Source of the DNA: Asterias amurensis
Taxonomy: Eukaryota > Echinodermata > Asteroidea > Forcipulatida > Asteriidae
NCBI RefSeq assembly: GCF_032118995.1
Contig: NC_092657.1
Span: 3,655,891 to 3,719,890 of the forward strand
DNA: 64,000 nt
Direction of reading: 5' to 3'
Positions 32,459 to 43,618 of the stretch are shown here, in pieces. Below the pieces are notes generated by a model. It worked only from the letters and a program-made list of their open reading frames with translations. It was not told where the DNA came from and searched no databases. Made by a program: the position numbers and the translations under genes. How positions within the stretch are numbered: position 1 is the stretch's first letter; the number at the start of each line of letters is the position of its first letter.

Positions 32459-33165
32459 TAACACCCCAAACATTTCTAAATACTGTACTATTATTATAAA
32501 GTTACAGACCTGAATGCTACAATCCACGGACGACGCGAATACAGATTGCAAAAACTTTTACTGTGCTGCATGTTCAAGGTTCAAGGTTCAAGGTTCATTT
32601 TATTTCCACAGTATCAAAAGACAAAAAAACAAAAAAAACAATATCAAACAGCAGTCACAAGAAATTATTACAACAATGAAAAATAATTGTTTAACAACAT
32701 AGGTTTGAAGAAATAGATGCATAACAATGTTGACACTGCGGAGGGATCCATTTAAGAAGCAAAGCTTGTAGGCAATGGTCCCTAATGACATGCATATGCA
32801 TTGAGATTATAAATAATATCAAGTGAACCGTAGAGGTCCGTGGTCGAGTCGAGCCACCAATGAACAAAATATAACAGCAGGTCTCAATGCATATGCATGT
32901 TTACAAAGAATAATTAGTAAACACTGAAACAAAACAAAAAAACAGACACAAACAGAGGACTGGACTTAAGACAAAACACACACAGCAGTCTTGCCGGTCA
33001 GCAAATACAGTATCGACCGAAACAAATGATCCCATAGCGGGGGATTTAAACAAGTGTGACTATGGGTGATAACAAATATACACAGGAATCCCATGCGGGA
33101 GACCACCCGTCCCCGGTCCGCAGTAGCACGGTTCAAAGCATACAATTACATTTGTAAAACACTCA

Positions 33166-36119
33166 TCAACAATAAGAATTCAGTATGTCAGTTTTAAAGA
33201 CACGTTTAAAAATAAATACACTTTTGGAGGCTTTAAGTCGTTCCTTAAGCATGTTCCAAAGCATGGGTCCTTCATGTTTGATAGTTTTATGAGCGAGGGA
33301 AGTACGGGTGTAAGAAATGTGATAATTAGAAGCTTGGCGGGTGAAGTGAGAATGTACCTCTGAATTTAATGAAAAAATTGATTTAATGGCGGAAGGCAAA
33401 ACTGTGAGTTGATACATGAGGGACCCAAGCTGGAGACGATAGATGTCCTTCACTTTTAGAATGTTATACTTATAGAAAAGGGGATCTGTATGTGTATTAA
33501 ATTCAGCAAAATTAATTATACGAAGAGCTCGCTTCTGTAAGAGAAAAAGTCTATTAAGATTGGTAGCAGAACTTGCTCCCCAAGCAAGTATCCCATAATT
33601 AAGATAAGAACCGATTAAAGTATTATAAAGAGATTGTAGTACCAGTTCAGGCATAAAATGCTTGATCCTATTGATCACTCCAATATTTCTAGCAATAATC
33701 TTACAGATGTAATCAACGTGACTATTCCATGTTAGTCCATGGTCAACAAAAAGTCCCAAAAACTTACAACAATCAGTTTTGGTAATGATAATATCGTTAA
33801 TCTTTACAGGACTTGGTAGGTCTCTGACTGAGTTACTGAACAACATGTAGTTAGTTTTAGCAATATTAAGGGACAATTTATTGACCGTAAACCAGGAGGC
33901 AACTAATTTAAGCTCATTGTTAACAGTATTTACAAGATAGTCAGGTTTACTATGGGAAAAGAATAAATTAGAGTCATCCGCAAATAGTATAAATGAGAGC
34001 ACACTAGAGCAATTTGTGAAATCATTAATGTATAGAATAAATAACAGAGGCCCTAGGATTGATCCTTGGGGTACACCATATGTAAGGAAATCAGACTTGG
34101 AATTTATGCCATTGACGGAAACATATTGTGGCCTATCTGTGAGATAACTCCTAAACCACTCCAGGGGAACTCCTCGGATACCATAGTTGGAAAGCTTATA
34201 CAATAGTATTTGATGGTCTATTGTATCAAAAGCTTTTGAAAGGTCAAGGAACACCCCTAGAGTATGTTTGGAGGCATCGATTGCATTAGAAACTTTATCA
34301 ATAAAATCAAGGAGAGCATGAATAGTACAATGTTTACTACGGAAACCAAACTGTTGATTTGTTAAAATATCAAACTTATTCAGAAACTTAATGGTACGGG
34401 CATATACACATTTTTCAAAGATCTTTGAAAAACATGAAAGAATAGAGATGGGCCTATAATTAGTAATACAGTTACGATCACCCTTTTTAAAAACTGGAAC
34501 GACTTTGGCAATTTTTATTTCTGAGGGAACAATGCCAGTCATAAAAGAGGTGTTGACAATATGAACAAGAGGTATATAAATGGCAGAAATTGACTTCTTA
34601 ATAATGGAAATATTGATCAAGTCATGACCAGAACTTTTTTTGTTTTGCAAATTGTTAACAATGTCCAAAATCTCATGTTCATTTACTGGAGTAAAGAAGA
34701 ACGAATTAGAATTAGGGTTAGGCATGTAGTCAGCGAAATTAAAAGGTGAGTGGGTAGGTTGGATCATTTTAGCAAGGTTGGGACCAATATTGATAAAGTA
34801 GTCATTGAAATGATTGGCAATTTGATCTGGCTTGTCAATTAAATTCCCATTTACAATAATGCTATCAATACCATGAGAAGTAGAATTTTTATTCAAAACT
34901 GAATTTATAACCTTCCAGGTATTACGAATATTGTTTTTTTCTTTTTCAAACTGGAGGGAATAGTAATTTTTCTTTGAAAGACGTAATAGGCTAGTCAAAG
35001 TATTTTTATACTTAGTGTACTTGCATTTTCGTGAGGTTGTAGGGTTTGACAAGAATTGACGATACAATCTATTCTTTTTCTTGATGGATTTGAGAAGGGA
35101 ATGTGTAACCCAGGGAGTAGTCGAGTTATGTTTAGCTTTGGTATTGTTGTTTTGTCTAACTAAAAGAGTGTTTTGATCATACAAAAAAAACAAAACTATC
35201 CAGAAAATTATTATAAGCAGTATCAGGGTTATTACAACTAAGAACATTATTAGTCCAGTCGAAAGAGTGTAAGTCGTCAATAAACTTTTCCAGGTTCACA
35301 TTAGATAGATTTCGAGAAAAGGATAGATTGTAATTATGAGGAGCACTTGAGTTGGGAGACTGTATAAACATGAAAATTGGCAGATGATCTGAGATGTCAG
35401 AAATTAAAATACCGGATTTAGAGGAGGGAAGAATGTTTGATAAAAAATTATCAATAAGTGTAGAAGAATTATCAGTGATACGTGTGGGCATGTGGATTTG
35501 AGGAAGGAAGGAGTAGGAAATAAATAAATCAATAAAGGACTTGGAGCTAGGATTGGTTGGGTTTAGCAAATTAATGTTAAAATCACCTGAAATTATGCAA
35601 GATTTATTATTATAGTCAACACGAGAGCATATCATCTGAAAAGAGGTCATGAACTCATCGTGAACAGCTGACGGTGCTTTATACACAACACCTGCAATAA
35701 CGTTTTTTGCATTCGGAATACGGACTTCAACAAATAGTGACTCAAGAGAGTCATCTGAAATATTCAAATCTTCCCTAACAGTAATATTTAGTTTATTCGA
35801 AATATAGAGGGCAACTCCACCTCCAGCCTTTGTGCCTTGTCTGTTGTTCACGATGAGCTCATACCCAGGCAAAAAAAAGTAACTGTGGGGATGATTTAAG
35901 CCAGGTTTCAGAAAGTGCAATAAAAGAAAAATTATGGTTGATTGAATTTAAAACAATTTTAAGTTTATCTATATTTTTTTGAAGACTTCTAATGTTAACA
36001 TGCAGTAAGGAAATACAGCCATCATCAGCCAGCTTTGGAAATTGCTCTATGGAATAATATTGAGTATTATCAGATAAATAAAATGGAATGTCATCATCAT
36101 TTTCGTCTTCGATATTCAT
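33166..36119 (-). pseudogene. LINE ORF2: endonuclease plus reverse transcriptase, two frameshifts
   Basis: The apurinic-type endonuclease begins at 36119 (LLHVNIRSLQKN, ALSETWLK), continues in another frame from about 35870 (GDFNINL, SDHLPIF), and the RT frame takes over near 35185. RT motifs are intact: DLSKAFDTIDH, GVPQGSILGPLLFILYINDF and the catalytic FADD box (about 33973-33990), followed by the usual C-terminal region to the stop at 33166. Both frame changes coincide with A8 runs at 35871-35878 and 35183-35190. The protein copies the element RNA at a nicked target. It is either recently inactivated or misread at homopolymers. Confidence 0.88.
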
Positions 36120-36423
36120 TACAATAATCTATTTCCCTTTAGATCATTTGTGTGCACAAGGAAAATAAACTCATAAAAATGCTGACCGACAGGAAAAACA
36201 CGATACAAGAAATAACGAGGTACAAAACAGTTTACAAACACAGATACTAAATTATAAATGCAAAGGTTGAACATAAGAGAGGGCAACGGGAAATACAAAG
36301 ACATTACAATTTCTTACTGACACTGTCTAAAACGAACAGCACTGCTCCAATGGTTGAAAATTAACGTTTGATTACCACCGGTTGGTTACAACAGAAGTAG
36401 GTTGATAAGTCCGACTGGGGAAT

Positions 36424-37212
36424 TTATGACTTGGGAGTATATTTTTGGCCATTGATGTAAAGTTGGCCATTACGGAAGCTTGGTTTCTTGCCTTCTTGAA
36501 ACGCCTTGCTCATAACATCTTTCAGGCTTCTCTTCTTTGCTGCATCAACTGCTGGAAGATCCTGAATTATGTAGATTCCACACTCAGCCAGCGCCTTTTT
36601 GCAACGTCGAAGTACTTGTTGACGTTCTGGGCGATAGATGAACTTTGCTAGTATGTGTCGAGGTTGATCTGTAGGCATTTTTGGAAATCGGCCTGAGCGA
36701 TGTGCATTTTCAATCTCTGGCTCGAGGCTGCATTTATCTGACAGGATTTCTTTTATTCTTTCATATGGGTAAGACGGGGGTTCATCAACAAGTTCTGGAA
36801 TGCCTCCAAAACGGAGATTGTAGCTTCTTGAATAGCGTTCCAAATGTAGTGTAGCCTCCTCCAGTTTGGTAATTTTACAATCAGCCTGCTCAAGCCTGGT
36901 AGTAACATTGGCGAGGTTCGATGAAAGCGTCTTGTTTACAGCCTGAATCTCTTCAATGGTACGAGAAGTATAGTTGACAGACTTCTCTAGTTCTTGATAG
37001 TCATTTTCAATTTTGGTGATTCTCGACAGGATAGATTGCTGGTTCGTTATGACGATGTCAAGTTTCTCTTGGACGCTATATTTCATATCTTGCAATTCTT
37101 GTCGAATTACCACAAGTATACTGTCGGAAATAGACGTTGGTATAGCGCTATCGTGTGCACTATCAGTCGAGTCGTTGGAAACGATTCGTTTTTTGTCCTT
37201 TTTTGGAGGCAT
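36424..37212 (-). CDS. LINE ORF1 protein (L1-ORF1p-like), intact
   Basis: It is 262 codons from MPPKKDKKR; an upstream in-frame Met exists at 37233, but the lysine-rich start is more typical. A coiled coil spans about residues 35-130 (heptads of Ile/Leu with Glu/Lys), followed by the RRM-type signature YNLRFGGIPE and the C-terminal pattern ENAHRSGR, ILAKF and RPERQQVLRR. Such proteins trimerise, coat element RNA and act as nucleic-acid chaperones. Confidence 0.85.
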   Translation of the reverse strand: MPPKKDKKRIVSNDSTDSAHDSAIPTSISDSILVVIRQELQDMKYSVQEKLDIVITNQQSILSRITKIENDYQELEKSVNYTSRTIEEIQAVNKTLSSNLANVTTRLEQADCKITKLEEATLHLERYSRSYNLRFGGIPELVDEPPSYPYERIKEILSDKCSLEPEIENAHRSGRFPKMPTDQPRHILAKFIYRPERQQVLRRCKKALAECGIYIIQDLPAVDAAKKRSLKDVMSKAFQEGKKPSFRNGQLYINGQKYTPKS

Positions 37213-37486
37213 ATCGAATAAGAAGAAGCACAACAGTTACCTTAACTGGACAACGAAATGAGAAGTCAAAGTGGTGCAGGTTCCACAGCCAAGACGGTGA
37301 ATAAAACGGTGGTATTTTAGAATATTTTAGAATATTTATGGAGCAGATTTATAGAGATGTATCAATCCATGGAGAGCGCCCTCACAACCGATGTAGTGAG
37401 TGTCGTTCAATCCGAAATGGTTACAGACTATTTTTTCATATTAATTTATCATCCTCGTACACGCAACGGGCGTCTGGGTACTGCAC

Positions 37487-37518
37487 GCCGTGTGCTAGTC
37501 TTCGGACTAGCGCACGGC
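37487..37518. other. Stem-loop with TTCG tetraloop
   Basis: GCCGTGTGCTAGTC, TTCG, GACTAGCGCACGGC form a 14-bp stem with one T/G wobble and a TTCG loop. It may belong to the 5' region of the LINE or to an unrelated short inverted repeat. No transcript evidence. Confidence 0.4.
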
Positions 37519-37784
37519 AAACCGACGCACTATCACACGGCCGTCGTCTAGCAAAACTATGACTCTTAACCAATGAGCAGGCAGAATACTTGTAATGGGT
37601 GTTATAATAGCATTTACAAAGTGTTGTGATTTGTGTTGTGAAGCAAACTTATGTAGAAGTTTGTTTCAAACCTTTCAAGTGGTGAGCGATTTTGTTTTGA
37701 AATTTGAAAACTTGCATCTACTTAATTGTTGAATGGAAGATGAATTATACTTTTTGCAGATCTCAAAATTGCTTGTGCTATTTA

Positions 37785-38465
37785 AAGCATTGGACACCTT
37801 TGGTTATTATCAAAGTTGACTCAATTGTTTATCGAAGTTGCAAGAGAATAGTTAAAGAAAAAACACCAACTCTGCACAATGTGTGTGCTTTCAGATGCAT
37901 AAATAAAGGGCTTCAGGCCTAAAGAATTGTAATGTTTGATTGAGAAATTACCTTTTTTTAAAGGCAGTGGATACTATTGGTAATTATTCAAAATGTTTAT
38001 TAGCATAAAACCTTACTTGGTACAGAGTAATGGGGTGAGGTTGGTAGTATAAAACATTGTGAGAAACGGCTCCCTCTGAAGTGCCATAGTTTTCGAGAAA
38101 GAAGTAATTTTCCATGATTTTGATTTCGAGACCTCAGATTTAGAACTTGAGGTCTCGAAATCAACCATCTAAACGCACACAAACTTCGTGTGACAAGGGT
38201 GTTTTTTCTTTCATTATTATCTCGCAACTTCGATGACCGATTGAGCTCAAATTTTCACAGGTTTGTTATTTTATGTATATGTTGAGATACACCAACTGTG
38301 AAGGCTAGTCTTTGACAATTACCAATAGTGTCCACTGCCTTTAAAAGAAACTACGTTACTTCAGAGGAGCCTTTTCTAACAACGTTTCATATCAACAGTA
38401 GCTCGTTACCAAGTAAGTTTTTATGCTAAAAATCATTTTGAGTTTTGTGTCCAGTCCCTTTAAGC
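37785..38465. mobile_element. Main-family MITEs: half, full, half
   Basis: A left half (about 37785-37956) is followed by a full copy (37957-38343, TTAAAGGCAGTGGATACTAT to GTGTCCACTGCCTTTAA) and then a right half (38344-38465). The order suggests the full copy inserted into an older one. Confidence 0.75.
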
Positions 38466-38762
38466 AAATGATCCAATGAAGTAGTATTTAAAATTGTCAA
38501 CGTGTCTATAAATGTATTTTTTTAAACGTTTTTTTAACAGAAGGGCATTTAAGAATAAGATTAAAGGAGTAGTGAATCGATCTTAAACGTCCATTTAAAA
38601 CATTGCAGGGTCATTGCCGTGCGATCACACGGCAACGACACTGCCGGTTTTAAACGGCCGTTTAAGAACTCGTCGCTACCCTTTTATTCCCTTAGTTATA
38701 ATATCTGTGCGTACAAATATTGTGTAATTGTTTAGGTGCACAACAGCCGTTGGTAGTAGAAA

Positions 38763-38937
38763 TAGACCTTATGCATTGACGTCATCCAGCGGCCATCTTA
38801 GTGGAAAAACGGTGACGAAACAATCGAAACGCACAGATTTGTACGCGCGGCGCACAGGATTGGCCAATGAACAACCTCCTTTTGACCTCTAGGTGAGGGC
38901 GCCCTACTGAAATGACGTAATGTGCATAAGGTCTATA
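38763..38937. mobile_element. TIR element with ATAGACCTTATGCA ends
   Basis: ATAGACCTTATGCATTGACG pairs with ATGACGTAATGTGCATAAGG and TCTAT. The interior is GC-richer (GCGCGGCGC) than the flanks. A cousin with ATAGACCTTTTCGCAAATAC ends lies at 47620-47774. Confidence 0.7.
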
Positions 38938-38939
38938 CA

Positions 38940-39432
38940 AAGCACTTCAGTGCTGTTTTTGGTAGGACATATAGAATTTAATTATTTACATTTTAAAACA
39001 TTAATGTTTAACTATTGTGGAATGTTGAGAAGAGGATGAGAAAAACAGATTGTTGTTAAGCATTTTTTTCACCTAGCTTCATTAGGCTGACATTCTAAGA
39101 TATGATTTTGAAGATCAGTCGAACCAGCAACATTGTTTTCTGAAAAATATTGAATTAATAAAGTGTTAAATCTGAGGAGTGGAAACTCAAAGGAATTGTT
39201 GTTTTTATCTGATTGACCAAAACAAAACTACCAGAAAAAAAAATCAACATGAGAGTGTTTAAGAAAAGACTTTTTGAAATTGTATTTTCTCTTTTAATTC
39301 ACATTTTTTTTCTTGGTATTGATGTATGTAAACCTTAGATTAGTAAATAAAATAAAAGTTACCTTCAGAAGGACAATTATTACTTTCACCTGGTACCTTT
39401 TAGTGTTGACAATGTAAACATCGTTGTGTATA
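38940..39432. other. Gene-less stretch
   Basis: The sequence is AT-rich. I see no exon, RNA gene or repeat boundary that can be supported. Confidence 0.35.
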
Positions 39433-39575
39433 ATAGGAGACTTTGGGACGCTAGGTGGCAGCAGACTTACTAGGTAAATGTCCATTGTTTACGTAGTTCT
39501 GAGCGTGCGCACATGACCGAAAACAATGGATTTTACCTGGTTAATCTGCTGCCACCAAGCGTCCCAAAAGTCTTC
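39433..39575. mobile_element. Hairpin element, GGCAGCAGAC family, copy 1
   Basis: GACTTTGGGACGCTAGGTGG pairs with CCACCAAGCGTCCCAAAAGTC, and CCATTGTTTACGT faces AACAATGGA. Copies 2 and 3 are at 41823-41970 and 50388-50525. Confidence 0.75.
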
Positions 39576-40014
39576 CATTAGCATCGTGTGCACCCATTGG
39601 GATTCCGGTGCTGCATACTCCAAAGGAGTTGACATGGTTTCAAAAGGGGTACCAATAAGATAACCCACGACGCTTTGATGCAATTTAATGCAATTTGAAA
39701 TACGCGTAACAAAATCATAATTACCATTAAACACCCAGATACTTTGAATTCCTGATTGGGAGAATGATCACCTGGTCACGTTCATAAAGAGATCTGTACA
39801 GCTTTGAATGCCTATGGCCAATTGGGAATCCGAACTTGGGCTTTGTAAATGAGTCTGACACCATTCTTGATTGGGGAATTATTCTGGTCACGTTCATAAT
39901 AGTTAATTTGTGCAGCTTTGAATGCATAAGACCGATTAGGAATCCGTAAGGCTTTGTAAAAGATTCTGACACTTTTACACAACAAAATACTGTCTCAACT
40001 TTGAAGTCGCTAAA

Positions 40015-40120
40015 AGACCCCTTGCATGTGACGTCACACGCTCAAAAAGCGCCCTCACTTGGGTAAAAAAGCGCCCTCACTTGGGTCAAAGGAGGCAAAT
40101 GATTGGTGTTCTTTGTGCAT
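40015..40120. repeat. Dispersed repeat segment (GTGACGTCACACGCTCAAAA)
   Basis: It contains AAAAGCGCCCTCACTTGGGT twice in tandem and GGAGGCAAATGATTGG. A diverged version is at about 59640-59755 in an RP2 intron. Confidence 0.55.
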
Positions 40121-40184
40121 GAAAACGTGCGCGTCAGTGTAGCGTTATGCAAGGGGTATATCCTAGCGGGTTCGACTAATGCCC

Positions 40185-40470
40185 AATTAATTATAGTCTT
40201 GGTCCCAAGACCATTGGTGTTGCGCGGTCACACACAACCAACGTTCCGATTATGCACAGCAAAAACTGTCCACGCTTGTAATGAACGAACGCTAGCGGGC
40301 GCTCTGTTTCTCTGATTTACGGATCTCACCAGTGAGATCTAAATCAGAGAAACAGAGCGCCCGCTAGCGTTCGTTCATTACAAGCGTGGACAGTTGTGCA
40401 TAATCGGAACGTTGGTTGTGTGTGACCGCGCAACACCAATGGTCTTGGGACCAAGACTAAATTAATTATA
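40185..40470. mobile_element. Long near-perfect hairpin element with 11-bp flanking repeats
   Basis: The arms of about 120 bp run from GTCTTGGTCCCAAGACC (40196) to a centre near 40325 and back to GGTCTTGGGACCAAGAC (40457). Flanks AATTAATTATA at 40185-40195 and 40460-40470 are identical and read as an 11-bp target-site duplication, with TA between the arm and the right flank. There is no coding sequence. Long TSDs of 9-11 bp point to a Mutator-like transposase, by inference. Confidence 0.85.
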
Positions 40471-40562
40471 GTATCAGAGCTTGTGGTGCTTTTTTTTATG
40501 GGGAGAACAAACCCTTGGACCATAGAGGTAGGGGGATATTCCTGCATCCATGCCTGCACAGA

Positions 40563-40584
40563 GGGGGGGGGGGGGGGGGGGGGG
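40563..40584. repeat. G homopolymer run, about 22 nt
   Basis: This is an uninterrupted G tract followed by TGTCTCCC. Its length is unreliable in any assembly. It can form G-quadruplex or triplex-like structures. Confidence 0.8.
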
Positions 40585-40825
40585 TGTCTCCCGAAACATC
40601 ATCATTCGGCACAGCCTTGCGTCGTGGCCGCCTTGTCCTCAGATTGGGGGCGCTTTCCTTGGGTTGCTACCTTTGGTGTCACGGGGAAATCTCCCCGGAG
40701 ATTCTATGGAAAGGTAACATGCGCTGAAGAACGAGGATTCAAAAGAGGGCGCTATCCGAAGAAGTTTTTACATAGTTCACCGTCTGTCACGGCCATGATA
40801 GAGAAATCTGTCCCCGGAGATTATG

Positions 40826-40991
40826 GCCTTTTTTGAAACCACGGCTACGGCTCGGGATTCGGCTTCAGGCTCCATTCTCTCGTCTGAAGCCCTGAGCACG
40901 TACGCAAAGCACGCGCAATATGTCAAAACAACCGCGGGCCAAGCTAGCCTGAGCCGAACCTGGAGCCGACGCCGTGGTTTCAAAAAGGGCC
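40826..40991. mobile_element. GC-rich hairpin element (GAAACCACGGC ends)
   Basis: GGCCTTTTTTGAAACCACGG pairs with CCGTGGTTTCAAAAAGGGCC, and the arms continue imperfectly (GGCTCGGGATTCGGCTTCAG against GAGCCGAACCTGGAGCCG). Confidence 0.7.
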
Positions 40992-41203
40992 TATGTTTCC
41001 CATGCGCTGTAGGAGAATCAAAAGAGGGCGCTATTTTAGAAGAGTTTTGTAAACCGTTTGCCAAACGGGGGGGGTGGGGGGGGGCAAAAGATCTCCTGCC
41101 ACACCGCCATCACCTGGGCCAAATTTCTTGGCTCTGCTTATCGTAAGCAAAGAATCTCCGCTTACGAAGGCAGGTGGTTCCACGCTTACGTCAAGCATAT
41201 TTT

Positions 41204-41440
41204 GTAAAGACACTGGACACTATTGGTAATTGTCAAAGACCAGTCTTCTCACTTGGTATATCTCAACATAGGCATAAAATAACATACCTGTGAAAATTTG
41301 AGCTCAATTTGGTCGTCGAAAGTGAGAGATAATCTAAGGGGAAAAAAACGAAGTTGTGTGAGCTTTCAGATGCTTGATTTCGAGACCTCAAAATCTAATT
41401 TTGAGGTCTCGAAATTAAATTACTGCAAACATTCATTTAT
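41204..41440. mobile_element. Half main-family MITE
   Basis: It has the end TAAAGACACTGGACACTATT and internal blocks to the GAGACCTCAAAATCTAATTT palindrome, then stops abruptly about 65 bp before the TM-A ectodomain exon. Confidence 0.75.
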
Positions 41441-41504
41441 GTACTGTGCGATACTTCTAAATGGTGTTTTGAAGTGTGTTTTGTGCTTTTTCTTTGTTTT
41501 ACAG

Positions 41505-43564
41505 TTCTATCGACAACATGTCCAATCGACCCAGAATTAGAAGTCGGTGCAGCCGGTAACAGTTACGATTGTCCCGACACCCTACCGGACGGCACCGTGA
41601 ATACGTACAACTCATGCTGCGTGAACGACAGAGCCGATGAGAACGGAGACTACCATACCTGCTGCCAAGATCCAGAAATTGCTAAAGCCGAGAGGTGAGA
41701 ACTGGGAACCGTTAACTTTCACACAAAAACTTACTAAGCACAAGAAAATATTGCTTAACAGAAAAAGGTTACCAGCCAAAATTATATTAAGTTTACACTA
41801 TTGTGACTGGTGGCCCACTCAATAGGAGACTTTGGAACGCTTTGTGGCAGCAGACCTACCAGGTAAATGTCCATTGTTCATTGTTTACGTAGCTCTGAGC
41901 ATGCGCACATTACCGAGAACAATGGAATTTACCTGGTAAGTCTGCTGCCACCAAGCGTCCCAAAAGTCTTTTGCTATTACTAAGCAGTAGCTTTTGCTTA
42001 ACAGCTTCATGAAATTTGGCTTGGGGTCGATATCACAAAGAGCTAAGATTTATCTTTAACTTTTGTGCTTAAGCAGCTCCATTGCTTTGCTAAGCAAACA
42101 AAATGAATGGGCACATAAATATTGGAAGCTATATCTGATACGAAAAACCAGACTGCGTGGGTCTCATAGTTACCGTGGGTGTCCTTTAAAGGCAGTGGAC
42201 ACTATTGGTAATTACTCAAAATAGTTACTAGCATAAAACCTTACTTGGTGACGATTAATGGAGAGATGTTGCTAGTATACAACATTGTGAGAAACGGCTC
42301 CCTCTGAAGTGACATAGTTTTCGAGAAAGAAGTAATTTTCCACAAATTTGATTTAGCGACCTCATTTAGAATTTGAGGTCTCGAAATCAACCATCTAAAA
42401 GTACTCAACTTCGTGTGACAAGGGTGTTTTTTTCTTTCGCTATTATCTCGCATCTTCGACGACCAATTGAGCTCAAATTTGCACAGGTTTGTTATTTTAT
42501 GCATATGTTGAGATACACCAAGTGAGAAGACTGGTCTTTGACAATTTCTAATAGTGCCCAGTGTCTTTAACCATGACATGAGTGAAATCGCTCAGAGAGT
42601 TTTAACATTCAGATAATTATATCTGCACCAAGTGTCAATTAATATCATTAATATATATGTTCCTGTATTACTTTTTTGCAGCATGGGCAAGTTTTACGCC
42701 CTCTGCGGTACAATAGGGGGAGTGACCGCAGGAATAATGCTCTTAGTTTTCGTCAAGACGTACTGCCAAGACGACACCTTTAAGTGTCTTAGGCCAATCA
42801 AGAAGGAGTTGAACAAGTGGTTTGCTTTGATCAGCGATGCTCTGTGTTTCTGTGGCTGCTGTCCTAAGTGAGTATTAGGGGTGACAGTTTAAAATCTTGG
42901 GATAAAAGTTACGTAATAACTGGTTTTATGACAAAGACTCCGACACATGCTCATGTGGAAGTGTCATGGCCTAGCGGTGTCTCAGGGAAATCTGCCACCG
43001 GCGATTCTGTTCCTCTTATGGGAAATTATTAAAGATGGGCTGAGGAGGATGGTTCAAAAGAGGGCGCTATATTAGAAGTTGTTTGTATACAGTTTGCCAT
43101 TATGGAGGGGACAGACTATCCTGTCACACAAGCACAATTTGTGCACAAATACAGCTTGAAATCTCTATACATTTAATTGTTGAATTATGTGGAATCCATC
43201 TTTTCATACATAAACTTACGTTATTCGTTTCAACTGTATGTTTAATTGTCATTGCCAACATGAAACATAAATGTGCTTTTAATTAATATGTGCTAACCAC
43301 CAGTTTAAGATCACCAACCTAAACACCCGTTATCATGTATCACTAACAACTGATTTTCTTTCAACAGTTGCTTAGCAGGTATTATTTTTAAGGCCCCGTT
43401 CCAAGAATTCAGTTCTCATTAATAGAATTTACTACATAATTAATGTGTGTGGATTTTGTACAAACACTTTATAATCGTGTATATAATGTTAATGCCCCAA
43501 AGGTTTTAGTAGGTCTAGGCCTTTTTTTTAGGACTCGCATGTTATCTTCGGGTTTGTTGTTGTT

Positions 43565-43618
<54 letters not shown>

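Larger units (their letters stand above)
32572..37330 (-). mobile_element. Non-LTR retrotransposon (jockey/CR1/L2-like), nearly full length
   Basis: On the minus strand: 5' UTR (about 37330-37213), ORF1 (37212-36424), spacer of about 300 bp, ORF2 with endonuclease then reverse transcriptase (36119-33166, two frameshifts), 3' UTR of about 570 bp, and a 3' end of tandem CCTTGAA heptamers (32572-32596). Heptamer-like 3' repeats without poly(A) are typical of the CR1/L2 group. The 5' boundary is estimated; target-site duplications were not identified. It lies in the intergenic or intronic space between FReD and TM-A. Confidence 0.88.
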
